Below are positions 13,991-26,300 of a DNA stretch of 64,000 nucleotides, piece by piece. Under the pieces are notes generated by a model. That model made no database searches, was not told where the DNA came from, and saw only the letters and a program-made list of their open reading frames with translations. Both the position numbers and the translations under genes were made by a program. This stretch comes from Mycocentrospora acerina (taxonomy: Eukaryota; Ascomycota; Dothideomycetes; Pleosporales), in contig JAKUHH010000080.1 of assembly GCA_022701365.1 (NCBI GenBank), positions 436,436 to 500,435 of the forward strand, in the 5' to 3' direction. How positions within the stretch are numbered: the stretch's first letter is position 1; each line of letters begins with the position of its first letter.

Positions 13991-14568
13991 ATATGGGCAA
14001 TGTTATGCAGCACGCTGCAGTCTTTGTTTAAGGATCGCAAGGTGGTGCTCCTGAGGTCGTGGTTAGATGCGCCGAGGGTAGTTCGTGTGTTTGTGTCAGT
14101 TGTTTGGATCAGAATATCGAAGAATCGTGTAAATGTACGGTATGTCAGCCAGTAATAGCTTGGTGTTTTTGAGCATCGTTGCCAACACGAGACGTTAGCT
14201 GCCAAAGACATTGATTACCCTCGTGCATGTGACAGATCCGGATAGTGGAGTCGCTCTTTGGCCGGGATATGTCGAGGCTAAGGGTAGTGGGACTGACGCA
14301 GGGGCCATGCTGCGCGTGCCTGCATAGTAACGGATGCGCGCCGCCTGCACCTTCCCCGGGCTCCCAAAACAAACATCGCCATTGCCATATCCCGCCTCCC
14401 CACCCGCTCTGGCTCCCACCACCGCAGTGCCTGCCACTTCTTATGCTGTTGGCTGGCTCTCTCGCCCACGATCGCTTTTAATTTCACTCTCCGCTCTGCA
14501 TCCCCTAAACTCGTCATCCTTAAAAGAGAAGGCACACTCTGCACGCATAGCCATCCGTGTGCCCCACT
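13991..14568. other. Intergenic between acyl-CoA synthetase and coiled-coil gene
   Basis: Holds the 3' region of the synthetase and the promoter of the following gene, including C-rich stretches close to the start. No gene seen. Confidence 0.6.
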
Positions 14569-15807
14569 ATGGAAGTGCATCGCGCCTCGCGCTTCAAAGA
14601 GCACACCAACACGACGAACTCAATACATCCCCCGCCTGATGAGCTATGGAAGGACATTGGTGTCGAGAGTCTAATGGAGAAGTTCAACGAGGAGAATGAA
14701 GCACCCGCCAAGGTCACTCGTCCCACTGCTCGTCGAAGCCACAGCGCCGTCTCTACACCCGTGCGCAAGGTCTCTGCTGCGCCAGCTCAGACGCCTGGTG
14801 GCTGTGGTGCTGCTAGACGGACACCTGCTGCACCTGTACCCCCAGTCACGCCTGCCGCCAACGAAGGCACAATGGGCCGCTTCTCCCGCGCATTTGCGTC
14901 TGTTTTTGGCGGCTTGACGGGGAAGCGCAAGACAGCGCATGTAAATGTACTGTTGGATGCAGAGGCAAGGGAGAAGGAGAAGCTAGACGAGCGCAAGAGG
15001 GCTGCCGAGGCGGCGTATTTTGAAGCCAAGGAACTGGGTCTCCTACCCGCTGCGAAAGTCTTCGTGAGACCGAGTGTAGCAGCAAGGATGCGCAAAGAGG
15101 GTACGACCTTCCAAGTCCGAGGTGTTAATAGCAGTACAGTGAGTATATCAAGGCTAACAACTAAAGCAGCAGAACTCACTGCCACTCCTCAACCCGAACG
15201 TACTCCACGCACCCCTTCTCTGTATCACTCCCAAAGCAAGCGGGACCTTCACAGACAGAAGAAACTGTCGAAGCGCGTGTCGAATCTCGAGAGCAAGCTT
15301 GCTTCTGCTAAGAAGGAACTGGAATCTGCTCTTGCCATCGGCCCTTCAGGCTCCGCTACCACGCCAATTGCATCCCACCTTTGGAGCGAGAACGACATCT
15401 CCCCACACTGCCATACTCTCGCCTCGTCCATCAGCAAGAAACGCAAAGCAAATTCCTTCGATGAGGCGGAAACACCTCTCCCCGTCAATTTCCAGAAAGT
15501 AGAGACACGCTCTCCTAAGCGAGCAAAGTCTGTACGCAAAGTGAAACGCCAACCCTCCCGCCTGAGCAGGAAGAACAATGCTCTTTTCAAAGAAGAGGTC
15601 ATCATTGTGGTGCCAGACGGCGTTAGTGTCCCGCCTCTCCCTTCGCTGCCGAAAGAGGCCGAGGCGAAGAAAATGGTAGTAAGTCCTGCTGATGAGAAGA
15701 AAATCGTAGCCAATCATGACGAAGAGGAGGTCAAAAGGGAGAAGAAAACAGTCGCAGCAGTTCATATAGATGACGGGTATGGTGGGTTGGAGCACGAGAT
15801 GTTTTGA
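14569..15807 (+). CDS. Uncharacterised basic coiled-coil protein, likely nuclear
   Basis: One exon of 412 residues starting at the first ATG (MEVHRASRF). The open frame extends 12 bases further up only through a GTG. The N-terminal 100 residues are Ala/Pro/Thr-rich and disordered. A basic glycine segment (GGLTGKRK) and a charged helix (EAREKEKLDERKRAAEAAYF) follow, then a block with RDLHRQKKLSKRVSNLESKL near residue 230 that reads as a short coiled coil, then Lys/Arg-rich stretches (KKRKANSF, SPKRAKSVRKVKRQ) typical of nuclear localisation signals. It resembles proteins loosely named nuclear RNA-binding protein in other filamentous ascomycetes; I see no classical RNA-binding domain and leave the function open. 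Confidence 0.8.
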   Translation: MEVHRASRFKEHTNTTNSIHPPPDELWKDIGVESLMEKFNEENEAPAKVTRPTARRSHSAVSTPVRKVSAAPAQTPGGCGAARRTPAAPVPPVTPAANEGTMGRFSRAFASVFGGLTGKRKTAHVNVLLDAEAREKEKLDERKRAAEAAYFEAKELGLLPAAKVFVRPSVAARMRKEGTTFQVRGVNSSTVSISRLTTKAAELTATPQPERTPRTPSLYHSQSKRDLHRQKKLSKRVSNLESKLASAKKELESALAIGPSGSATTPIASHLWSENDISPHCHTLASSISKKRKANSFDEAETPLPVNFQKVETRSPKRAKSVRKVKRQPSRLSRKNNALFKEEVIIVVPDGVSVPPLPSLPKEAEAKKMVVSPADEKKIVANHDEEEVKREKKTVAAVHIDDGYGGLEHEMF

Positions 15808-16462
15808 GTGAGTTTTGTTGTCGACTCTTTTTTCCCGTTATTCTCATCTTTGTAAAGCATGCGATTGAGCGGTTTTCAAAGATCAGGAACTCTGATGTCT
15901 GGCGTTTGGTCTTGGCAAGCTATTCACATGTTGGGAGCACTCTGAGCGTGTTTTTTTTTATTTTCAGCCTCGGAGCATTGGTGGGTCTTCATTACGTCCT
16001 TTTATTTCCTTTGGCGTCTTGCTTCATTTTTGCGGACCGCTATGCGGTGTGGGACGATGAACACGATGGCGGAGGTTTTGTTTCTTATTTCTTATCCATG
16101 TCAATCGTTTTTTTTTTCAGATATGCGAAAGTGATGACGGATGGGCAGACGAATGAACTGAACAGTATCACGACAATTGAGAGATTGAGCAGTGTCATGT
16201 TGGGACGCCGCGATAACGACACTCACTATGAACACGATCAATGATTTATATTACACAAAAAACGACAGCTTGAAATACGTAAAGTCATATTATTCGTTAT
16301 ATCCCTGCGAACTATGCATCTACAACCTTATATGCGAAGATGTGTACACCCATTATGCATGCATATCTGAGAATTGATCTTCTAGAACGCCCTGACAATG
16401 TAGGAAGAAGCAAAGGATATCATTGCGCTGAACAAGTAAGAAACTCGTCACCCCCCAGTAAT
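15808..16462. other. Intergenic between convergent genes
   Basis: Shared 3' region of the coiled-coil gene (+) and the aspartic protease gene (-). AT-rich, no supported gene; a 146-codon frame starting just before the upstream stop is not protein-like. Confidence 0.6.
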
Positions 16463-17941
16463 TCAAAACCCATTGAACCCCATCATCAGGCCAGCACCCG
16501 CAAGCGCCGCACCTCCTATCCATGGATTTGCCGTCACCCCGGGCGCAGCAGCACCCTTCGACGTGGCCGACGCTCTCCCCGTCGTAGTCGCAGCTGCGGG
16601 CGCACCCGAAGCATCTGGCACGCCCTGCGCACCAGCCCGAATCTCCTGAATGTCCGACTTTGTCGCGTTGAAGTTTGTCTGCGCGAGGGAGATTTCGTTA
16701 TTTGCGAGATCATACACAACATATGCAGAGCGTAGGAAAGTGTCGCCAAGGATGGAAACCGAGTTGCCTGCAGGCGAGATGCCGAGGATACAGACTGGCT
16801 GGCCGCGAGAGATTGCGCCGACGACGACGAGCTCGTTGAGCGGGACGGAGATGTTTGCGCCGGAGAAGCTGAATGTGAGATTGCCACTTTGGTTGGCAAG
16901 ATCGCAGTCGACAAAGGCAGCGCCTTGGCGAGAGTCGTATTGAGCGTTGTATTTAGTGTAGAGTGTGGTGACGACGCTGTTGGGGAGGTAAGTGAAGGAG
17001 GTGCCTGAGTCGAGGAGAACAGGGAGGTTTTGATTACTGAAGAGGGTCGAGTTATTCGTGCTCAGGCTTGTGAGAGAAACGAGGAATTCGGCGTAGACGC
17101 CTTGCTCTTGTATAATGGGGATGGTCTTGAGCGTGCCGTGGTACTTTTCCGTATCAACACCGCCGAAAAGAATATTTCCTGTTGACGCATCAAGGTCGTT
17201 TAGCCAAAGAGAGTATGCGTTTGAGTTGATGGTACCGTCGTCGGTGAGCTTTTGTGGCAGGTTTGCGTATGATTTGAGTCCAGCCCGGTTGACGATAGCC
17301 TCATTGATTGTGTATCCGATTCCCAGCACGGCTTCAGTTGAAGTCGACGTATATCCGATGCCAAACTGGAAGCTTGAGATTGACTGTCCACCAAAGTGAA
17401 ATGTGTCGGTAGCGTAGTCTCCATGAGCCCCTGATCCATCGACATACGATATGTTGAATACGCTGTTGACGTATGTATACGTAGAAGAACTGTTGGCGTT
17501 GTATGTTCCTGATTCGCTACATTGATTGCCACGCTGCGAGCACAGTGTGGATTTGGGCGTGTTGACCCACAGATCACTGCTTCCAGTGTCAATGTGAAGA
17601 CGAAGGCTCTGCTGTGGTGTGCCTAAGCTCGCATTTGCAAAGTACAATGTATCAAGGTTGTCAAGCGTTTGTTGGACTGTTGCTCGCTTTCGTAATAAGT
17701 CATGTTCGATAGGGTTGACACCAGTTTTGCGCTGAATGTCGAGACCAAGCACTCTTGGATTCTGTATAAAATTAGCTTGAATTTCGTGGCCGATCAAAGT
17801 TCGTAGAGGCAAAGTTTGTGAGCTTAAACTGGGGGCGCTTAAGATGCGGAAGCCAAGAACAGCACTCACCTCTCGCGATACTAATTTAATTGCAGCGACT
17901 GACGACACCAACTGCGTGGCGAAAATTGTTGAGAACTTCAT
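16463..17941 (-). CDS. Secreted GPI-anchored aspartic protease (pepsin/yapsin type)
   Basis: Two exons, 17941-17870 and 17761-16463, give 456 residues. It is a pepsin-family (A1) protease that should be secreted and held at the cell surface. Residues 1-18 form a hydrophobic signal peptide. A dibasic LRKRA near residue 47 looks like a propeptide cleavage site. The two catalytic aspartates lie in RLHIDTGSSDLWVN (Asp82) and VLLDSGTSFTYLP. The C-terminus, after a Ser/Ala/Thr-rich linker, is a hydrophobic segment ending GAGLMMGFNGF, as expected for a GPI-anchor signal. The 108-bp intron (GTGAGT...TACAG) is in frame and contains no stop codon, so an unspliced message would encode 492 residues with an insert in the propeptide. 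Spliced is preferred because both splice sites are good. Confidence 0.92.
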   Translation of the reverse strand: MKFSTIFATQLVSSVAAIKLVSREVSAVLGFRILSAPSLSSQTLPLRTLIGHEIQANFIQNPRVLGLDIQRKTGVNPIEHDLLRKRATVQQTLDNLDTLYFANASLGTPQQSLRLHIDTGSSDLWVNTPKSTLCSQRGNQCSESGTYNANSSSTYTYVNSVFNISYVDGSGAHGDYATDTFHFGGQSISSFQFGIGYTSTSTEAVLGIGYTINEAIVNRAGLKSYANLPQKLTDDGTINSNAYSLWLNDLDASTGNILFGGVDTEKYHGTLKTIPIIQEQGVYAEFLVSLTSLSTNNSTLFSNQNLPVLLDSGTSFTYLPNSVVTTLYTKYNAQYDSRQGAAFVDCDLANQSGNLTFSFSGANISVPLNELVVVGAISRGQPVCILGISPAGNSVSILGDTFLRSAYVVYDLANNEISLAQTNFNATKSDIQEIRAGAQGVPDASGAPAAATTTGRASATSKGAAAPGVTANPWIGGAALAGAGLMMGFNGF

Positions 17942-19253
17942 GGCGACTCTTTGACAAGCGATATGTGTAAGGCGGTGTTTCTATATACCCAAGGCGCTTC
18001 GTGAGAAGGGGTTTGCAGAAGCTGATGCACCAGAGGTTAGAGATGGTCTGGAATACACATGTAACGTGTTTTACATACCCAAGTTAGCCACAAAAAGCGG
18101 AGGTGAGGCACAGAGGCGAGTAGGAGGCTGTGCAAAGGAAATGAAGGTGACTGATATTGATACAGACATGAGAGCCGGTGATGCCCTCAAGGCCTTATTA
18201 GTGAGGGCAGGGGGGCGATGCTTGGAATGCGATGACGACGCGTATTGAAGTGAGACGCTACGGCTGGAGCGGACCTTCCGCGTAAATTCTAGAGCGGCTA
18301 CCAATGGATTTGATTTGATACGATCACGAGCGTGCGAGTGATCTACTTTTCAAGCAGCTGTAGTACGCAATGCAGTCGTGGCGGTGCATCGCGGAAACAA
18401 GGCGAGATCTGGATTGTGGCCGACCTGTCAATGACACTTGGTTCAGGGCAGCAGTTGAATACGGTACAACGACTGGGTGGCGCCTGTCGGCACACATGGA
18501 CCCGCGAGAGCCTCAAAAAGAAGTGGCAAGACTTGGGCCATCTCAAGGCTGTAGTAATGAGCAGTTGAGAATCTACCGGTGACTTTTGTACATCTTACTG
18601 GGGCGAAAAGTGGCATCACGTCGTGGTGCAGGAACGCGCAAGGCTTGCACTATAAGAGTAAGTAGATTCGTCACCAATGATGTTGCTTATGATCCCCGTG
18701 CTTGACAACTTCCGGTGACCCTTCATTCGCCATGAGGTATTTGATCGAAGCTTGGCCATGCTTGCCTCGTCGAAGACACGCTTGGGGTGTTCGAAACAAC
18801 GGGTTATTGTTCTCTGCAAAGCTTGCATGCATTGTGTGCGAGTGGCTGAGGCAAAGTATCTCACATCAGGCGCGTGGCCAAGGGCGGAACTCCGGTCAAA
18901 TACTCGGGGTTCCGGGAATTCGAGGGATCGCGGTACGAGGCACGAGATCATCCTGCGAGTCTAGACAGTAGTCGGTTTTCAGTGCACCCAGGCCGTTGTA
19001 CGACGACATGGCCTCAGTTTCCAGCATCGACATGAAGCCGGCTTGCAGTGTCGTCTGGTCAAGCTTCACGGCCTGCTATCGATTGTGGGAGGCCTGTCGA
19101 TCATTCCTCGTGTGTTTGAGCACTCTTCACGTGACCTACCTGTGCTCTATGCCGAAAACGCATCTAGCGCACAACGCGTCGTCGGCGCCCGGCCATGGAA
19201 GACGCGTGCGAGCGTGCCAGCCCCTCCATCACACGCCGTAGCAGCAAAGCAAC
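17942..19253. other. Intergenic between divergent protease and RFC4 genes
   Basis: 1.3 kb with promoter regions for the protease (-) and RFC4 (+). Frames of up to 111 codons on both strands lack motifs and splice patterns. Confidence 0.6.
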
Positions 19254-20425
19254 ATGTCCAAAGCAGAATCTTCCAAAGCCGCCGCCAGCAATGGCATCCG
19301 AGCTAATCCCAATGCTGCTGGAGGAGCAAACTACGAGCTGCCATGGTACTTGGATCCCCGGACCCAGCGCAGGGTACCTTTGACTGATGGAAACTCGCAG
19401 GGTAGAGAAGTACCGGCCCGTGTATCTCGACGATGTCGTCGGCAACACCGAGACGATTGAGCGCCTCAAGATCATTGCAAAGGACGGAAACATGCCGCAC
19501 ATGATCATCTCGGGCATGCCTGGAATCGGCAAGACAACCTCGATTCTCTGTCTCGCGCGGCAGATGCTCGGAGACGCGTACAAGGAAGCAGTGCTGGAGC
19601 TCAATGCATCTGACGAGAGAGGCATCGATGTGGTGCGCAACAGGATAAAAGGCTTTGCCCAGAAGAAGGTCACGCTGCCACCTGGAAGACAAAAGCTGGT
19701 CATCTTGGATGAGGCAGACAGCATGACAAGCGGTGCACAGCAGGCGCTGAGACGAACCATGGAAATATACAGCGCAACTACGAGATTTGCATTTGCATGC
19801 AATCAGTCAAACAAAATCATCGAACCGCTGCAATCGCGATGCGCCATCCTACGCTACGCCCGCCTCACCGATGCCCAGGTCGTGCGCCGTGTTATGCAGA
19901 TCTGCGAGGCAGAAAAGGTGGAGTACTCCGACGACGGTATCGCAGCCCTTGTATTTTCTGCAGAGGGAGACATGCGACAGGCCATCAACAATCTCCAATC
20001 GACACACGCTGGATTTGGGTTCCTCAACGGAGACAATGTGTTCAGAGTTGTAGACAGTCCACATCCAATCAAGGTGCAGGCTATGATCAAAGCATGCCAC
20101 GAGCAGAAAATAGACGATGCGTTGACAACACTCAAAGAGCTGTGGGACTTGGGATACTCGTGTCACGACATCATCAGTACAATGTTCAAGGTCACAAAGA
20201 CGATCGACACATTGAGTGAGCATGCGAAATTAGAGTTCATCAAGGTAATTTATTCCAAATCTTGATCGCGCTTGTAGACTGACACATTTTCAGGAGATTG
20301 GTTTCACCCATATGCGCATCCTCGAAGGCGTGCAGACACTCCTCCAGCTCTCTGGCTGCGTCGCTCGTCTTTGTAAGATCAACATGCAGCCTCAACTCTT
20401 TATTCTCCCATCGAAGCAAAAGTGA
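19254..20425 (+). CDS. RFC4: Replication factor C subunit 4
   Basis: Three exons, 19254-19345, 19401-20244 and 20294-20425, give 355 residues. It is a small subunit of the RFC clamp loader, which opens and loads PCNA at primer ends in the nucleus. An AAA+ ATPase is evident: Walker [11 protein letters not shown], Walker [11 protein letters not shown], sensor region [13 protein letters not shown] and the RFC box VII SRC motif with its arginine finger. LPWVEKYRP is RFC box II, split by intron 1. The sequence follows yeast Rfc4 (human RFC2) closely through [13 protein letters not shown] and [13 protein letters not shown]. The C-terminal tail after LCKIN is unlike yeast. The N-terminal 30 residues are an Ala/Asn/Gly-rich extension. 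Confidence 0.96.
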
Positions 20426-21409
20426 TACGCCTCAACAATACATGTTCTAGCATCAGCACGGCGTTTGGCGTTTAGCTCATCGTATTAAAAGCGATCTAGC
20501 TGTACAAGATATTTTGGCAATCTGTATTTCAAAAAAGTCGCCTATTATGTCATATCTTTCATTCAAATGCAAGGGCCTGACAGGCTGTTCTCATCAAAGA
20601 TCCTTCAAGGATATGCATTGGTCGTGTCCGATTGAGTTTGGCATCCGTCATCTACCTTTGATCATTACTGCTCGCCCTTTCACTTTCTTCTTCAACAAGC
20701 GGCATCGGATTCTCGGTCTGACCCCCCCTCTGACCTGCATCTCCCCATTTATGACAGACTCATTACCGTCCTCATGGTTTTGAGGGCATGTTTTTCGACG
20801 CACCAGATTAACAGCCTCATAGCTCACCACCTGCAAACTTTGCTCGTTAGATTAGGAGCGCTCTCCTCCGACCTGATTCAAAACCTTGAACGCACAGCCC
20901 AAACGCCCCTCAACCAAAGTAGTGCCATCTGCATCATAAACAGCGAGCTATCACCCCCCTTGCCGCCAACAGACTGCCATATTAATGTGGCTTGCTGAAA
21001 AGCACGTCGCATGCCATCACGTGTAACTTGCGAAGTTTGCTTGCTGTATCGTCTCTCTTTTTTCAGATTCTGGTGATATAGGATCTCATGGAAGTACAAG
21101 TTCAGCACACGTCGATGGTCACGTTCGGGCGATATGAGGTTGAAGACGATGGTAAGGCCAAGGAGGATGAAGGGCCATATCCCGATGAAACAATTGGCAA
21201 AAGATGTGTTATTTTCCGTAGGTACGATAGAAAGAGAGACCTTTTTAGGAGGTATATTGATATTCTACAGATAGTACATGAGACAGGACCTTAAAAAAGA
21301 CAAACAAGGGTGAGAAGGAACCGCTATAAAGCTGATTACATTGTTTACTAAAATCCACAACTTACTCAAACAGAAAGAACGGTCTTTAACCTTTCAAGGC
21401 AGTGAACGA
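20426..21409. other. Intergenic between convergent RFC4 and RTA1-like genes
   Basis: 3' regions of both genes. Frames of 68-89 codons are present but show nothing recognisable. Confidence 0.6.
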
Positions 21410-22613
21410 TCATACGTCTTCTTTCGTCTGTTGCGCGAAACGATTTCCTCCGCCAGCTTGCGCTTCGCGTACCAACCCCCTACCACTTGTAGAACCTTCT
21501 CCCTTCTTGGCGAAAAGTTCTCTGATATATCCCTTTTGTCCAAAAAGTCTGAACGGATCCAAGAACCCGGCCAACACGGTCCTCTTGTTCTCCTTCCTTT
21601 CAAGTCTCTTTCTCTCCAGCTCCTCATCACTCATATCCCAGAACTGCGTCTCTTTGTCTTTACCCTTTATCAAGCCCCAGATGTCGACTGGATCAAACAT
21701 GGTTACAATCCATGGTCTGTCATCATCCCACCCAGGACCCCTTCGTTCTGTCACACCATCGCGGGCAAGAAAGACAGAATTTGAGCGAGGAAGTCGCTTA
21801 CCGGGATGCCAGACATTGAGCAGTGCTGTATTGACGAACATAATAACCGCTTCGAAGATCCAGAAGTACACCTCGTTCTGATAAATTTCAGAGTCCCATC
21901 CTTCAATGTACTCCACAAGGCGATAGATGCATCTTATGGTTACGATGGTAGCAGAAACGTACATGACGTAGAGCACAGTCTTCAGGTCCTTCTTCAACAC
22001 TCCTGCTCTGTTCGCCCTCCAATGGAACCACGCGGCCAGGACTCCAAATGCGCCAAAGAGCGCCGCCTGGAGAGACAAGCTCGCAATGACCATGTTTGCA
22101 CCCACTTGTCGCTGTTTGTCCGTTGAATCACTGTTGGCCATGCGCCATGCACCATTCCCGATCAGAACCTCGCATATACTGTCTAATCCAACAAAGGTTG
22201 TAGCTACCCGACCCGGATGCATGGGTGAGAGGTAAGGTATATAATATAGGATGCGAGAGAGGATCATATAGTTGATTAGGGCATAGACGGGTGGACCTGA
22301 CATGATGAGTACGGTTGATGCGATAAGGTAGGTGAGGTTTGAAGTGTCGTATGCACCCGCGAGTCGGACAGCGAAACCAGCTATCATGAGGAGGGCGGCC
22401 CATGGGAGAAGGAGAGTCACTCTCCAGGACTTGTGTTTGCTGAGGAGTATTAGGTGATGTTGGTCGGTGTTGTCAGAGGTACTGAAGGGCTTACATTGTT
22501 TGCCAGGCATGGAGCGATCCGGAGATGGTGAAAAGAACGATGAAGATAATGGGAGCAGCCTTGTTTGGCGCATAGAACCATTTACTACCAGGCGAATAAT
22601 CGCCCATACCCAT
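21410..22613 (-). CDS. RTA1-like seven-helix membrane protein
   Basis: Two exons, 22613-22495 and 22439-21410, give 382 residues. The first exon (MGMGDYSPGSKWFYAPN...) was recovered from the splice junction HAWQT-IKHKSWR; a start taken inside the intron frame would lose the first helix. RTA1 proteins are fungal plasma-membrane proteins tied to lipid translocation and resistance to toxic lipids or azoles. Hydrophobic helices can be traced at APIIFIVLFTISGSL, TLLLPWAALLMIAGF, LIASTVLIMSGPPVYALINY, VIASLSLQAALFGAFGVLAA, VLYVMYVSATIVTIRCIY and YFWIFEAVIMFVNTALLNVW. The conserved ICEVLIGNGA-type segment sits before helix 4 or 5. The 130-residue cytosolic tail is charged and includes RDGVTERRGPGWDDDRPW. 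The substrate is unknown. Confidence 0.88.
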
Positions 22614-23311
22614 CTTGAAAATGAACAAAGGATGATTCTGGAGATAAACTAGAGGAGCCTTAAAGAAAAAAAAGTGGATGAGAGATGTTTATCTTGGACT
22701 CAAATTTAGGAAACCAAACGAGGTCTTAATACATGTCTTGATTTAAGATCTGTGAGCAGGGCTCAATTCTCAGAGAAGAGAGCCTGAAGTTGCGGTTGTA
22801 ATAGGCCATTTCGAGGCAGATCGTCTTCGGCTACGATCATCAGGCGTACCATTGTGGCTTAGCAAGCCATGATGGAAAGCTTCAAACTCTGCAAAAGGAA
22901 ATCAATACGCCGAACGCGAGGCGCCAATCTTGTCAGACAAATTTTGTCAGGTGCCGTCACTTCATGCGAGGCGTCATGGTGTACCACTAGACATCACACA
23001 AGGCTCTACACGCTGCAGCCCACAAGTGGTATCGATTGTAATTGGACCTGCCACTAAAAATATGGAGCTCCACAACAAGTGATCAAGCTCACCGGAACTT
23101 AAGTTGCAAGCTGTTGGCGGCTGTGTATGAAGTTCAATTGCTATAGGATGCTTACACGTGACCGCAAGCGAGGTGGCTGGCCTCACGCTAATAGCCCTGC
23201 CAGGTGGAACGTTATCTCACTCGCGCGGCATATGTACCGCAAAGGTCAAACAAACGTCACCCGCCACTCCCTTTGCAGACATCTTACGCGTTTTCCCGAC
23301 AGACGTGTTTA
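22614..23311. promoter_or_regulatory. Divergent promoter region of RTA1-like gene and TRS130
   Basis: About 700 bp between two diverging starts. No gene or clear repeat. Frames of about 60-75 codons are without motifs. Confidence 0.5.
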
Positions 23312-26300
23312 ATGAGTGTGGCTGGAAATGGTGCGCCAGCCTTGGGTGTTGCAGAGGATGCTCCCAGGCCAAGAACGGCTGATTCTATGGTGATGGATGG
23401 GCTATCCAGCTCTAAAGTCACGGGTATAGACTCTTGAGCCATGAGATATCAACAAATAACGAGGCTCACACATCACAGTCGAGTATCATGACCCATCAGG
23501 AGTGTTTCCTTTGGTCAAGGACGACTTGGCTTCTCGACTACCTCTTCGGAATCTGCATTGGAAATCGCCTACACGACCTCTACGATCAATTGACTCGCTC
23601 CATGTCGATCTTGTACCCAGCAAAGAGACGGTGTCCCTTACCGGAATAACTTCATCGACGTTGGCACCTCCTCAAGGAGGTTCTGAAACTTCTAATCGTA
23701 AAACCGAAGAATTCCTTAGACCCGTTGTCAAGGAGAAGGAGAGACGACACCAAATCCCAGGTCTCCGGCAAACTCCCTACTTGAAGGTCTATCTGTTGCG
23801 TTGTGATGACTCGGACACGTACAAGGCGACTGCACGCAAGCAGCTTCGAGAATGGATGAAAGACCATACTCCGCCGTCTCAGAGTAGCTCATCAACCACG
23901 CAGGACCACCATGATGCTTACGAGTGGATTATTATTCACGTCGTGATACCCAACACTCCAGCTGCAAGCCAACCTAGAGGGTCTGGTAGTAGCACAGCGA
24001 GCGAGAAAGAAAAGAACACATCAACTTCGCGATGGACACGCGGAACTACAACGATTCTCGAGAAAATCCGCGCAGACTTCAACATTGCTTCAAAGACTGC
24101 TCCAGATCGCATTGCACAGATACGCCTACCCATAGAGAAAGTACCGCCACAAATGATTCCGGCAGCAGCGTCCGTGGCTTCCCCGCCCATTGCAGAGAGC
24201 CCCCAGGAACAGGAACGAGCCTGGGTTGATGTGATGATCAAGTTTAAGCTTCTGATTCTCGCTACATTTGACCTACGAGTGAGCCAGTATGAAGAGGATA
24301 TTCGAAAGAACGATGCACAACGCTCATTCCCAGGCTGGAATTTCAATACCTTTTTCATCCTCAAGGAGGGCCTCGCAAGGGGATTCGAGAGCGTAGGCTT
24401 AGTCGAGGATGCGTTGCTTGGATATGATGAGCTTTCAGTCGGTTTAGATACGGTAATTCGTGACCAGGCAAATGAGGGCGGCGATGCGCAAGGAGGCGTT
24501 ATGCTCAAATACTCCGAGGATCTCTACCAAAAGGTGGCAGATATATTGCAGCAGTCACAGAACGACCCAGACCATAGCAAAGAGCTCCAGTCACAATTTC
24601 ATGATGAGACACCAGTCAACGCGCAAAAGAAAGACTACCGAGGGCTAATACTTGCCAACAACATTTCTGTCTTTGATTTCAAGCTGTACATATTTGCACG
24701 CCAGATGTCATTGCTGCTTAGGATGGGTAATTCGCATCTCACTAGATCAGATGTTGCGGCCAGTCTGCAACAACAAGCAAGTACTGGCACGTTGCAACGA
24801 CCTGCAGAAGACAATTCTGCCGCGCCAAGGTCTCCTCTTCAGTTGTATGGTGCTGAAGATCTTATTTCGCTCGGCGAGCTTTGCTCACGTGCGCTCAACT
24901 TCATCACTTTTGCAGGACGACTCCTGCGAGACGACCTGATATATGGGTAAGTAAATCTGTGCTCCTCCACTTATTTTACTGACATCTATACAGCGCCAGA
25001 GCATACGAAACGACATTTCCTGATCACCTAGTGGACAACTTGGTGCGATCTTGGACGTTCGCTGCGCTCGAGCAAGTACTGAGAGAAACATCGACTTCTT
25101 CTCTACCCTATTCAGGATCTCGCAGGGACACTCCTAGTAGTTCTTCAGGGAGAAGTTCGCCATACGTAAGTCGTAGTAAAGAGCAAAAACACCGTTCAGG
25201 TGATCCAAACTCTACTACTCATCCACCTCGCTCAACGTCCCTAAAACCAGGACGTTCAGGTACCGTCGATCCTCCGTATGCTCAACCTCTGACAAATGCG
25301 CATGTCGTATATGAAAATGGGCAGTATCAGGATCGCCCGCCTCCAAGCCAAGAGAGCCTTTCATCACAAGCAAAGAATGGCCTACATGAATTAGCTAGTA
25401 CAAGGGCGCAGCTACTTGCTATTCAACGACGGATCCTGGAACATGTTGGAAAGACGCTAGGCTGGACTATCGGTTGGGCTGCTATTCTTTCTTCATTAAG
25501 TCAAACTGAAGAACTGAGTGACGTTGATCTTGACGGAGACAAGAATGAGGATCCCGAGATTGAATCGGAGGAGACAGAAAAAGATAAAGTCGTTACCGGA
25601 TCCACCGCTGGTATCTTTGCAGTTGCTTTGGTTGGCGCAACATCTTCGATCGATCAGTTCCGACAATCCTATGAGGTACGAGTCTTCCATGTGCCTCGCA
25701 AGCTAATACTGATCTTATCATAGACACTGAGTGATCTCATCTTTCGACATTATAAAGCAGCAGGTCATGCCAAATCAGAAGAAAGTGTACTTGGCGATCT
25801 GGCTGCGCTACGATAGTAAGAGTGTAAATGATATGTCAAGCGCGAATACTGATGAAGCATTAGTGAACTTGGTGACTTCGCTGCTGCTGCCGCATACTTT
25901 GGACGTATGGCTTCAACATTTGCGGAGAACAGATGGAACACTGTCGAAACCACTATGTTGAAAATGTACGCTCACTGTTTGAAGAAACTCAACCGCAAAG
26001 ACGAATATGTCCGCACATTGCTGGATTTGCTGGCCAAGTCTGCAGCAAGTAGGATGTCATTCAGAACCTCCTCAAAACGAGCCAGCGCCAACGACATATC
26101 TGATATGCCCCGTGACTGGTTGAACGACGACAAGGTTGATACAAACGGTGTTTTTGAGGAAATTGTTGACTTTTCACAACAACTGCCTTACGATATAACG
26201 ATTGAGATGGGTAAGTATTTTGGTGATATCTCCGTGGAACCGTATGTGCGACATTACGATGACAAGGATGGATTTCAACTGCGTCTTCAGTTCAGGCATA

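Noticed and set aside
15139..15172. GTGAGT...CAG pair with a CTAAC inside the basic coiled-coil gene, looking like an intron
   Set aside because: Only 31 or 34 bp long, below the usual minimum for fungal introns, and removal breaks the reading frame.
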